A stretch of DNA of 64,000 nucleotides from Tomitella cavernea (GTDB lineage: Bacteria > Actinomycetota > Actinomycetes > Mycobacteriales > Mycobacteriaceae): positions 1-64,000 of the forward strand of contig NZ_JAENKO010000022.1 of assembly GCF_016599145.1 (NCBI RefSeq). The letters run 5' to 3'. The translations under genes were made by a program, and so were the position numbers. Shown in pieces: positions 57,113 through 64,000 of this stretch (positions within the stretch are counted from its first letter, which is position 1; the number at the start of each line of letters is the position of its first letter). The notes beneath the pieces were generated by a model that was not told where the DNA came from, searched no databases, and was given only the letters and a program-made list of their open reading frames with translations.

Positions 57113-57907
57113 GTGGTGGTGAGTGGAGGTGCCGACGGCCGGCGCGGGCGGCGCTGGTCGAAGCCGGAGAGCCGGCTGGCGCTGGTGCGGCGTGCGCGGC
57201 GGATGAACCGCACGCTGGGGAAGGCGTTCCCGCACGTGTATTGCGAACTCGACTTCACCACCCCCTTGGAGCTCGCGGTCGCGACCATCCTGTCCGCGCA
57301 GTGCACCGACAAGCGGGTGAACGTCGTGACGCCCGCGTTGTTTGCGCGGTACCGCACCGCGGAGGACTATGCGGCGGCCGACCGTGCCGGGCTCGAGGAG
57401 ATGATCCGCAGCACCGGCTTCTACCGCAACAAAACGGATTCGCTGATCAGGCTGGGTCAGGCGCTGGTGGAGGGGCACGACGGCGAGGTCCCGGCGACCA
57501 TGGCGGAGCTCTCGAAGCTACCGGGGATCGGGCGCAAGACGGCCAACGTGATCCTGGGCAACGCCTTCGACGTGCCCGGGATCACGGTGGACACGCACTT
57601 CCTGCGGCTGGTGCGCCGCTGGCGCTGGTCCGAGTCGACCGATCCGGTCAAGGTGGAGCACGAGGTGGGCGGGCTCATCGAGCGGCGCGAATGGACACTG
57701 CTGTCGCACCGGGTGATATTCCACGGTCGCCGCGTGTGCCATGCGCGCCGACCCGCCTGCGGGGTGTGCGTGCTCGCCGCCGACTGCCCCTCCTACGGCG
57801 AGGGGCCCACCGATCCGGCCGCGGCCGCGGCGCTGGTGCGGGGCCCGGAGACCCCCCATCTGCTCGAGCTCGCCGGCGTGGCGCCGGACGCGGAGCCGTC
57901 CCGTTGA
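57113..57907 (+). CDS. nth: Endonuclease III
   Basis: DNA glycosylase/AP lyase removing oxidised pyrimidines. 264 residues. Helix-hairpin-helix [17 protein letters not shown] near 142 with the catalytic lysine, catalytic aspartate in [14 protein letters not shown] near 160, and the four-cysteine iron-sulfur loop C-x6-C-x2-C-x5-C ([17 protein letters not shown]) near 209. Start is one of three consecutive GTGs (57113/57116/57119). First gene of an nth-TlpA-Nudix-marP run. Confidence 0.95.
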   Translation: MVVSGGADGRRGRRWSKPESRLALVRRARRMNRTLGKAFPHVYCELDFTTPLELAVATILSAQCTDKRVNVVTPALFARYRTAEDYAAADRAGLEEMIRSTGFYRNKTDSLIRLGQALVEGHDGEVPATMAELSKLPGIGRKTANVILGNAFDVPGITVDTHFLRLVRRWRWSESTDPVKVEHEVGGLIERREWTLLSHRVIFHGRRVCHARRPACGVCVLAADCPSYGEGPTDPAAAAALVRGPETPHLLELAGVAPDAEPSR

Positions 57908-58521
57908 GGGGTTTGAGCGCCTCGGCCAAGACGGGTATCGGCGTGTTCATCGTGTTCGTCGCGCTCATCGTCGCGATGGTCATGACGCTGCTGGGCGACG
58001 ACGGCGGTCCCGCAGCGTCCGCTCCTGCGGCGTCCGGCCCCCAGGCGACCGGTCCCGTGTCCGGCTCTCCGGATGCCCCGGCGGCGGGATCCGCCATGCC
58101 GCTGCACGGACTGATCCTCGCGGACCTCCACGACGGGCACCCGGTGGATGTCGGTGCCCACCTGGCGGGCAAGCCCGCGGTGGTCAACCTGTGGGCGTAC
58201 TGGTGTGCGCCGTGCCGGGAGGAGTTGCCGGCGATGGAGCAGTTCGCGCAGCGGGCCGGCGACACGGTGACCGTGCTCACCGTGCACAGCGACCAGCACT
58301 CGGACAAGGGACGCGCGCTGCTGGAAGACCTGGGCGTCGATCTGCCTTCGGTGGCGGACCCGGAGCGCAAAGTGGCGGCAGCGGTGCGGGCGCCGCAGGT
58401 GCTTCCGGTGACCGTGCTGGTCCGGCCCGACGGAACGGTTGCGCGGGTGGTGGCGATACCGTTCACGGACGCGGACCATATCGCGGAGGTCGTGAAAGAG
58501 ACGCTGGGAGTGACGCTGTGA
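57904..58521 (+). CDS. TlpA/ResA-like membrane-anchored thioredoxin
   Basis: Extracytoplasmic thiol-disulfide protein, 205 residues, like Rv3673c. TTG start overlaps nth stop (TTGA). Signal anchor [21 protein letters not shown] near 10, then an Ala/Pro/Ser/Gly linker, and the thioredoxin domain with [18 protein letters not shown] near 97 (CAPC active site) and cis-proline VLPVTVLV near 166. Likely handles disulfides in the cell envelope. A second TTG, at 57913, is possible. Confidence 0.9.
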   Translation: MRGLSASAKTGIGVFIVFVALIVAMVMTLLGDDGGPAASAPAASGPQATGPVSGSPDAPAAGSAMPLHGLILADLHDGHPVDVGAHLAGKPAVVNLWAYWCAPCREELPAMEQFAQRAGDTVTVLTVHSDQHSDKGRALLEDLGVDLPSVADPERKVAAAVRAPQVLPVTVLVRPDGTVARVVAIPFTDADHIAEVVKETLGVTL

Positions 58522-59267
58522 GTATCGCCGACGAGGGAGCGTCAGCGTCCTGCGCCGACGGCTCGGCGCCGGACTGGCTGGCACGCCTGGCGGAGCGGCT
58601 GCGCGACGGCGGGGCGCGGCGCCGCCCCCTTCTGCCGCGGGTCCTGCAGTCGCGCGCTGTGCCGCCGGGCGTCCGGGCCCGTCCCGCGTCGGTGCTCATG
58701 CTCTTCGGAGACGATGCTTCCGGACACGAGTCCGACGGCGTCCAGGGCGGTGACGTGCTCTTGACCCAGCGCGCGGCCACGCTGCGCCACCACAGCGGCC
58801 AAGTCGCGTTTCCGGGCGGCGCTGCGGACCCCGGCGATGGCGGCCCTGTGCAGACGGCCTTGCGTGAGGCGGAGGAGGAGACCGGGCTGCGCCCCGACGG
58901 TGTGCAGCCGCTGGCGGTGATGCCGGAGCTGTTCGTCCCGCCGTCGAAGTTCCTGGTGAGCCCCGTCCTCGCCTATTGGCGCGAGCCGTGTCCCATCCGC
59001 GTGGTCGACGAGGCCGAGACCTCGCGCGTCACCCGGGTTCCGGTGGCGGACCTCGTGGACCCCGCGAACCGTTTCCAGGTGCAGTATCGCCAGGTGTTCA
59101 CCGGCCCCGCCTTCATGGTCGACGGGATGCTCGTGTGGGGATTCACCGCGGGACTGCTGTCTGCGCTCATCACCGAGGCGGGCTGGGAGCGGGAGTGGGA
59201 CACCGGTGACATCCGCGAACTCGACATCACCCTCGCGGAGGTCGACGAGCAGGCAACGCGCAGGTGA
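58518..59267 (+). CDS. Nudix hydrolase (CoA pyrophosphohydrolase-like)
   Basis: Cleaves nucleoside diphosphate-linked compounds, probably CoA or its esters. 249 residues from GTG 58518 (4-base overlap). Preceding the Nudix box is the CoA-type motif LRHHSGQVAFPGG near 92-104, and the box itself reads GAADPGDGG..ALREAEEETGL (G-x5-E-x7-REUxEExGU form). Position and motif match Rv3672c. Confidence 0.92.
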   Translation: MSIADEGASASCADGSAPDWLARLAERLRDGGARRRPLLPRVLQSRAVPPGVRARPASVLMLFGDDASGHESDGVQGGDVLLTQRAATLRHHSGQVAFPGGAADPGDGGPVQTALREAEEETGLRPDGVQPLAVMPELFVPPSKFLVSPVLAYWREPCPIRVVDEAETSRVTRVPVADLVDPANRFQVQYRQVFTGPAFMVDGMLVWGFTAGLLSALITEAGWEREWDTGDIRELDITLAEVDEQATRR

Positions 59268-60454
59268 CCGGCTCAGTCTGGCTCGACATCGCGGTCGTTG
59301 CCGTCGCGGTGCTCGCCGCGATGTCCGGGTGGCGGTATGGCGCGATCGCCTCGGCGCTCGCCTTCCTGGGCGTGCTCGGGGGATTGGCGGCCGGCATCGA
59401 GCTGACCCCGCACCTGGTCGGCGGGGTGGACGACGCCCGCGGGCGTCTGCTCCTGGGCATCCTTGTGATCGTGCTGCTGGCGGTCTGCGGCGAGATCATC
59501 GGCGTCACCATCGGCCGGTTCGCGCGGCGCTTCATCCAGCACCACGTGGTGCGCTTGGTGGATTCGGCCGTCGGGGCGCTGTTCCAGGCGGTGGCGGTCT
59601 TGGTCACCGCCTGGCTGCTCGCCGTCCCGGTCGCGACGAACACCCAGAGCACCGCCGCGGCGGCGGTGCGTGATTCGTGGGTGCTCAGCAATGTCGACGC
59701 GCTCGCCCCGTCGTGGCTGCGGGCGGTTCCCGGCCGGTTGTCCGCGCTGCTGGACACCTCCGGACTGCCGGACGTGCTCGGGCCGTTCGCCCGGACCCCC
59801 ATCACGGATGTGGATCCGCCCGCCGCGGAATCGGTGTCGGCGCCGGGTGTCGTCGCCGCGTCGGCGAGCGTGTTCGAGATCCGGGGCAGGGCTCCGGGAT
59901 GCCAGCGCACGTTGGAGGGAAGCGGTTTCGTGGTCGCCCCGCAGCGGGTCATGACCAACGCGCACGTGGTGGCCGGTACGTCATCGGTGTCGGTGATGAC
60001 CCGCGACGGTGCGCTGCCGGCGACGGTGGTGCTGTTCGACCCCACCACGGATGTGGCGATCCTGGACGTACCGGGGCTCGGCGCCGAGGCTCTGCGTTTC
60101 GCCCCCGACTCCGCTCATAGCGGCCAGGAGTCCGTCGTCCTCGGTTACCCGGGAGGGGGGCCGTTCACCGCCAGCCCCGCCCGCGTGCGTGACAGGATCA
60201 TGCTCAGCGGGCCGGACATCTACCATTCGACGACGATCAAGCGTGAGGTCTACACCATCCGGGGGAAGGTGCGTTCCGGTAACTCGGGCGGCCCGCTGGT
60301 GGCCACTGACGGCAGCGTGCTCGGCGTGGTGTTCGGTGCTGCCGTGGACGATCCGGACACTGGTTTCGTGCTCACCGCGGACGAGGTGGAAGCACAAGCG
60401 GGCTCGGCGGAGCAATGGTCGCAGGCAGTCGGCACGGGGTCCTGCGTCGCGTAG
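59264..60454 (+). CDS. marP: Membrane serine protease MarP
   Basis: Periplasmic trypsin-fold protease on a colicin-V-production-like membrane domain; in M. tuberculosis it is needed to survive acid. 396 residues: four helices at about 8-130 (CvpA domain), then the protease domain with histidine in MTNAHVVAG near 233, aspartate in DPTTDVAILDV near 262 and serine in RSGNSGGPLV near 343. Two cysteines in the protease region could form the redox-sensitive disulfide known for MarP. GTG overlaps the Nudix stop. Confidence 0.96.
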   Translation: MTGSVWLDIAVVAVAVLAAMSGWRYGAIASALAFLGVLGGLAAGIELTPHLVGGVDDARGRLLLGILVIVLLAVCGEIIGVTIGRFARRFIQHHVVRLVDSAVGALFQAVAVLVTAWLLAVPVATNTQSTAAAAVRDSWVLSNVDALAPSWLRAVPGRLSALLDTSGLPDVLGPFARTPITDVDPPAAESVSAPGVVAASASVFEIRGRAPGCQRTLEGSGFVVAPQRVMTNAHVVAGTSSVSVMTRDGALPATVVLFDPTTDVAILDVPGLGAEALRFAPDSAHSGQESVVLGYPGGGPFTASPARVRDRIMLSGPDIYHSTTIKREVYTIRGKVRSGNSGGPLVATDGSVLGVVFGAAVDDPDTGFVLTADEVEAQAGSAEQWSQAVGTGSCVA

Positions 60455-60462
60455 AGGCGGGC

Positions 60463-61401
60463 TCAGCCGCGGAGGAATCGGAGGATCGTCGCTGTAGTCT
60501 CCGCAGGTGCCTCCTGGTGCGGGAAGTGCCCCGTGTTCAGGGCCTCCAGCCGCCGTTGCGGGGCCCAGCGGGCGCAGCGGCGGAACGTCGCCGGCGGCAC
60601 GTGCCGGTCGTCGGTGCCGTGGATCTGGAGCACGGGAGAACCGGGTGCGGTGCGCATCGCGGCGCGGAAGCGGGCACCGTCCGGTCGGAACTGACTCCGG
60701 AACGCCCAGCGGTGGTACTCCAACGCGCAGTGCGCCGTGCCGTCGATCCTGATGGCGGTACGCACGCGCCGCTCCGTGTCGGCGAAGTCCGCGGTGCGGG
60801 CCCAGACGGCCCCTGCGCGCTCCCGCAGCACCGCGGCCGCCCCGGCACCGTCGTCCGCGATGAGCCTGCGCTCGCCGAGGCGCGGAATCTGGTCGTACAG
60901 GAGACGGGGTGCGAGCGCGGCGCGCTGCGCCGCGTCCGCCACCGCCGCCCGCCGCAGCGCGAGCGGATGCGGGGCGGAGATGGTCACGACGCCGCGGACG
61001 TCGGCCGGGTACAACACCGAGGCGGCCCAGCAGACCTGGCCGCCGTCGCCGTGGCCGACCAGGAAGGCGTCGTCGTGCCCGAGCCCACGGATCAGCCCGG
61101 AGAGGTCGCCGGCGAGGGTCCAGCCGTCGTAGCCGCGCGGCGGCTTGTCGCTGTCGCCGTATCCTCGCAGATCCACCGCCACAACCCGGTAGCCGGCGTC
61201 GCCCAGGGCTGTGAGCTGGTGGCGCCATGACCACCAGTACTGGGCGAAACCATGGACGAGGACCACGAGGGGCACGTCGGCGTCATCCGGGCCGGTCTGC
61301 GCGGCGTGCAGTCGGATGCCGTTGCCTCGGACGTCGATGTGCCGCCACGGCCCGTCGTGGCGGACCGTCGACGGGTCCGGCCCCGTGCGGCTATCGGCCA
61401 T
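60463..61401 (-). CDS. Alpha/beta hydrolase, EphE-like, with altered nucleophile motif
   Basis: 312-residue hydrolase of the epoxide-hydrolase-like group, orthologue by position of Rv3670 (ephE). Motifs: VVLVHGFAQYWWSWRHQL near 45, DLRGYGDSDKP near 77, the nucleophile elbow reading LVGHGDGGQVCW near 113, and LNTGHFPHQEAP with the histidine near 291. In epoxide hydrolases the elbow is GHDWGG; here the nucleophile position is glycine and an aspartate follows. The enzyme could be inactive, use the shifted aspartate, or have another chemistry. It is convergent with marP. Confidence 0.85.
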   Translation of the reverse strand: MADSRTGPDPSTVRHDGPWRHIDVRGNGIRLHAAQTGPDDADVPLVVLVHGFAQYWWSWRHQLTALGDAGYRVVAVDLRGYGDSDKPPRGYDGWTLAGDLSGLIRGLGHDDAFLVGHGDGGQVCWAASVLYPADVRGVVTISAPHPLALRRAAVADAAQRAALAPRLLYDQIPRLGERRLIADDGAGAAAVLRERAGAVWARTADFADTERRVRTAIRIDGTAHCALEYHRWAFRSQFRPDGARFRAAMRTAPGSPVLQIHGTDDRHVPPATFRRCARWAPQRRLEALNTGHFPHQEAPAETTATILRFLRG

Positions 61402-61440
61402 CGTGTGGTCCCGGGGCCGGAGTGTGCGGGCGTAAGGGTG

Positions 61441-62004
61441 TCAGCGGGCGTGCCTGCCGGATGCCGCGGCGGCGGCCTCGGCCATCGACCGCTCGTGCAC
61501 GGATGCCCCGGCGGGCGCGGAGGTCTGCGTGTCCGGCTTGCCGCCTGACGGCAGCACGGAGGAGATCTCCTTGACGGAGTCGATCGTCTTGTTGGGTGCG
61601 CGCAGCTTGCGCACACGCAGATAACCGAGGAACCCGGCGAGCGCCGCGGTGAAGACCTGGATGCCGAAGACGATGAGGAACGCCGCCCACCGCGGCAGCC
61701 ACTCGCTGAGCAACTCGCCGAGGAAGAAGAAGAAGAAGAACGCGCTGAACAGCAGGATGGTCGCGGCCACAATGAAGAACACGCTGCCCTGCAAGGCCTT
61801 CTTCACCTCTCCGGTGACCTCGGCCTTGGCCAGCTCGACCTCGGAGCGCACCAGCGTGGATACCTGGCTGGTCGCATTCTTGACCAGCGCGCCGATGGAG
61901 GCGTCCTGCGCGGCCGGGTCCAGGTCCGACAGCGGGATCGACGCCAGGGACGCGGGCGCCCCGTTGCCGGCGCCGCGGCCAGTGGTGCGGTCGGTGAAGC
62001 TCAC
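61441..62004 (-). CDS. Phage-holin-superfamily membrane protein (Rv3669-like)
   Basis: 187-residue membrane protein from GTG 62004, which follows GGAGGG. A polar N-terminal region of ~70 residues has an amphipathic LVKNATSQVSTLVRSEVELA helix, then two hydrophobic helices (VFFIVAATILLFSAFFFFFF and WAAFLIVFGIQVFTAALAGF) and a cytoplasmic tail. Actinobacterial 'holin family' (DUF1469) proteins are chromosomal housekeeping genes, not phage. It is co-directional with and 37 bases upstream of the EphE-like gene. Confidence 0.9.
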   Translation of the reverse strand: MSFTDRTTGRGAGNGAPASLASIPLSDLDPAAQDASIGALVKNATSQVSTLVRSEVELAKAEVTGEVKKALQGSVFFIVAATILLFSAFFFFFFLGELLSEWLPRWAAFLIVFGIQVFTAALAGFLGYLRVRKLRAPNKTIDSVKEISSVLPSGGKPDTQTSAPAGASVHERSMAEAAAAASGRHAR

Positions 62005-62182
62005 GTCAACCCTCCATATTACGTCTGCACACGTCTGCGTCCATGCCACCATGCGGTCCGTGCAGCTGTGCGTACATGCGTGGCGGCCGCATCGGCCTCA
62101 GTGATTCATCGTGCCATGCGCGGCGGACTCCCACATGCCGGGTGCCGCAGAACGACAGGGCCGATGATGAGGACGAGGCTGC
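62005..62182. promoter_or_regulatory. Gap between nhaA and holin-like gene
   Basis: 178 bases with no supported gene. It has two nearby copies of acgtctgc (around 62022 and 62032) and should hold the promoter of the leftward holin-like gene. Confidence 0.35.
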
Positions 62183-63427
62183 TCACGCGACCGGGTCGCG
62201 CCGTCCGGAGTCCTCGGCGACGCGGCGGTGGTGCCGTCCGCGCAGAACCATCGCGATCGACCCCAGTATCGCGGCGATCACCGACCCGGCCAGCACCGCG
62301 ATCTTGGCCATCTCCACCGCGTCGCCGTGCTGCAGTCCGGCCAGCGACAACTCCGCGATGAGCAGGCTCACGGTGAAACCGATGCCGCCGAGAACTGCCA
62401 GCGCCAGCATGTCCAGGTATTGCAGGCCCCGGGGGATCTGCGCCACGCCGAACTTGATGGCCAGCCACGACGCGCCGAAGATCCCGATCGTCTTGCCGAC
62501 CACAAGGCCGACCACGATGCCCAGGGCGATCCGGTCCGAGCCGAGCTCTCCGAGGAGTTCGCTGTCCACGTGCACACCGGCGGCGAAGAACGCGAAGACC
62601 GGCACGCACAGGCCCGCGGACCACGGCGTGATCCGCTCGGCGAGCCGTGTGGCGGGGGCCTCTCCCTCGTCAGGGTCGCTGCGCACGCGGGTCAACAGCC
62701 CCAGGGCGACGCCCGCGATGGTGGCATGGATCCCCGAGCTGTGCATGAACACCCAGGTGAGTACCGCCAGCGGAACGTACAGGAACGGTGTCGTGATGCG
62801 GCGGTACTGCGCGAACCAGTAGACGGCGAGACTGGCGACAGCGGCGAGCAGCCAGCCGATGGCGATTCCGGACGCGAAGACGAACGCGATGACGGCGATG
62901 CCGATGAGGTCGTCGACCACGGCCAGGCTCAGCAAGAACACGCGAGCGGTGGCCGGGACGTTCTTGGCTGTCAGGGAGAGCACGCCGAGCGCGAACGCGA
63001 TGTCGGTCGCGATCGGGATCGCCCAGGCCTGGTCGACCCCGGGGCTGCCCCAGCCGATTCCGAGCAGGATCAAAGCGGGGACGACGACGCCGCCGACCGC
63101 GGCGATGATGGGGAGCACCGCCTTCCTACGGTCGGACAGCTCCCCCAGGACCATCTCGCGTTTGAGTTCGACGCCGGCGATGAAGAAGAACACGGCGAGC
63201 AGGCCGTCCTTGGCCCAGTCGCCCAGCGTGAGGTCGAGGTGCAGCGCCGACGGGCCGACCGCGAAGTCGCGCAGCGACGCGTAGGCGTCGAACAGGGGGG
63301 TGTTGGCGGCGATGAGGGCCAGAACTGCGGCACCGAGGAGGACCAGGCCGCCGACGGTCTCCTTGCGGAAAAAGTCGCCGGTTCGAGAGGCGAGGCCTGG
63401 GGCGGGGGTCATCGGAGAATGCGGCAT
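62183..63427 (-). CDS. nhaA: Na+/H+ antiporter NhaA
   Basis: Sodium-proton exchanger keeping pH and sodium balance, 414 residues, about 12 helices. The functional aspartates are visible: AIPIATDIAFALGVL near 138 and LAVVDDLIGIAVIA near 165 (paired aspartates), with the discontinuous helix G-rich region GGIGFTVSLLIAELS near 340. N-terminal AVFFFIAGVELKREMV near 80 is typical. Some 180 bases separate it from the next gene. No partner gene. Confidence 0.96.
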   Translation of the reverse strand: MPHSPMTPAPGLASRTGDFFRKETVGGLVLLGAAVLALIAANTPLFDAYASLRDFAVGPSALHLDLTLGDWAKDGLLAVFFFIAGVELKREMVLGELSDRRKAVLPIIAAVGGVVVPALILLGIGWGSPGVDQAWAIPIATDIAFALGVLSLTAKNVPATARVFLLSLAVVDDLIGIAVIAFVFASGIAIGWLLAAVASLAVYWFAQYRRITTPFLYVPLAVLTWVFMHSSGIHATIAGVALGLLTRVRSDPDEGEAPATRLAERITPWSAGLCVPVFAFFAAGVHVDSELLGELGSDRIALGIVVGLVVGKTIGIFGASWLAIKFGVAQIPRGLQYLDMLALAVLGGIGFTVSLLIAELSLAGLQHGDAVEMAKIAVLAGSVIAAILGSIAMVLRGRHHRRVAEDSGRRDPVA

Positions 63428-64000
63428 GGGAGGCGGGGGACCTTCCGTCGGATGTCGTCATCGGAGCCGAACCCGGTCAGGCCCCACGTGGACGGCCACG
63501 CTGAATCGTGTGCGGCGCGCCCCAGGGGCGCGGCCGACCGCGGATCAGTCATGGCAGAACCATACGTAGACCGATGCCCGTGCATCGACTGCCGACCAGA
63601 CTTCCCGGCACACCGCCGACGAGTCTACCGCGCCGCGCCGCGCGGGCCCCCGGCGGTCCGGTCCGCGCGGCGGTGCGGTGTCGCGGGGATATCGACTGAG
63701 CTCCAACATATTTCAGTTCCGCGTCGGCAATGCGCCGGCTCTCGTGCATGGTGAAGAACAAGAAGAACAATTGTGGAAGTTCGATGAACATGTAACAGAA
63801 AACGTGCGCAGCGAGATGGTCCACTGCAAGGTAAGGGTGAGGTTCAACCCGATGATGAGGACGCGTAAGTACGCTATACTGTTCGAATGACAGCCGTTGA
63901 ATCCCATCCCGGTCCTCGGGGGTTGCTCCACCGCTACTCACGAGTCATTCAGTGATACTGTGATGCGCATCAACGGGGTGACCAGTGCAATCCGAGTCGA
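63428..64000. other. AT-richer terminal stretch, no recognised gene
   Basis: The first ~250 bases are the nhaA upstream region; from about 63690 to 63900 the GC content falls sharply. Open frames on both strands here (for instance plus 63678-63890) lack Shine-Dalgarno sites, codon bias and recognisable motifs. TATACT at 63875-63880 is a strong -10 box, followed six bases later by ATG 63887 that opens a 22-codon frame ending 63955; another ATG at 63963 runs off the window. It may be the leader and start of a gene outside the window. Confidence 0.5.
63875..63880 (+). promoter_or_regulatory. -10 promoter element near the window end
   Basis: TATACT, close to the consensus TATAAT, six bases before an ATG, in an AT-rich context. 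It suggests a rightward transcript that begins on a short leaderless frame (63887-63955). Confidence 0.5.

Noticed and set aside
61441-62004. Phage remnant suggested by the holin-like protein
   Set aside because: This DUF1469 membrane protein is chromosomal in Mycobacteriales at the same position; no other phage genes are nearby.
63549-63941. 130-aa minus-strand frame near the window end
   Set aside because: No ribosome site or domain; its C-terminal half is antisense-like GC-rich sequence upstream of nhaA.

Overview
The window is a 64 kb stretch of a high-GC chromosome from a mycolic-acid actinobacterium (order Mycobacteriales). GC-rich third positions, WhiB, GlxR/Crp-type regulation, MarP, MurT/GatD, PonA2-like PBP and many GTGA/ATGA stop-start overlaps all point there. 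Gene order matches two separated blocks of the Mycobacterium tuberculosis map. The first is dnaX - fatty-acid methyltransferase/FAD oxidoreductase - ybaB - recR - gatD/murT - leuA - ask - asd (Rv3721c to Rv3708c). The second is metallophosphoesterase - ponA2 - whiB4 - two ArsA-like ATPases - DUF4177 - RidA - metallo-beta-lactamase - crp - nth - TlpA - Nudix - marP - hydrolase - holin-like membrane protein (Rv3683 to Rv3669). The genus is not settled; Tomitella, Dietzia, Gordonia or Tsukamurella relatives fit better than Mycobacterium itself. No rRNA, CRISPR array, insertion sequence or phage was found.

Layout. 1-8 kb: an edge-truncated DEAD-box helicase, a cold-shock protein, then a sulfatase, a 43-aa transporter small subunit and a sodium:solute symporter, and an SDR-like protein lacking the usual tyrosine. 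8-20.6 kb: dnaX, LysR/MFS divergent pair, dienelactone hydrolase, a TmsA/TmsB-like branched-fatty-acid pair, ybaB-recR, a P-loop kinase, and the murT-gatD peptidoglycan amidation pair. 20.6-29.6 kb: leuA with a leucine leader peptide, a secreted lipase, catalase, metA, a nitroreductase, and lysC-asd with an apparent internal start for the aspartokinase beta subunit.

29.6-47.2 kb is an accessory region bounded by a 25-bp hairpin and by a strong terminator plus tRNA-Pro. It holds a patatin, asparaginase/pirin, dodecin, a fluoride riboswitch with two FluC subunits and a shortened universal-stress protein, an HAD phosphatase, and a carnitine locus. The carnitine locus has a BCCT carrier, a thioesterase, L-carnitine dehydrogenase, a BKACE-type dehydrocarnitine cleavage enzyme and an unusual XRE-TetR fusion regulator. 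Divergently transcribed from the regulator is a complete peptide-type ABC importer with an HSL-family esterase. I propose that this whole 35.2-47.1 kb block imports acylcarnitines, de-esterifies them and converts carnitine to glycine betaine.

47.2-64 kb is the conserved cell-envelope, redox and DNA-repair block, ending with NhaA and an AT-richer stretch with no recognised gene.

Most gene starts were re-chosen from ribosome-binding sites, stop-start overlaps or leaderless -10 boxes, because high-GC open frames extend well upstream of the true genes.
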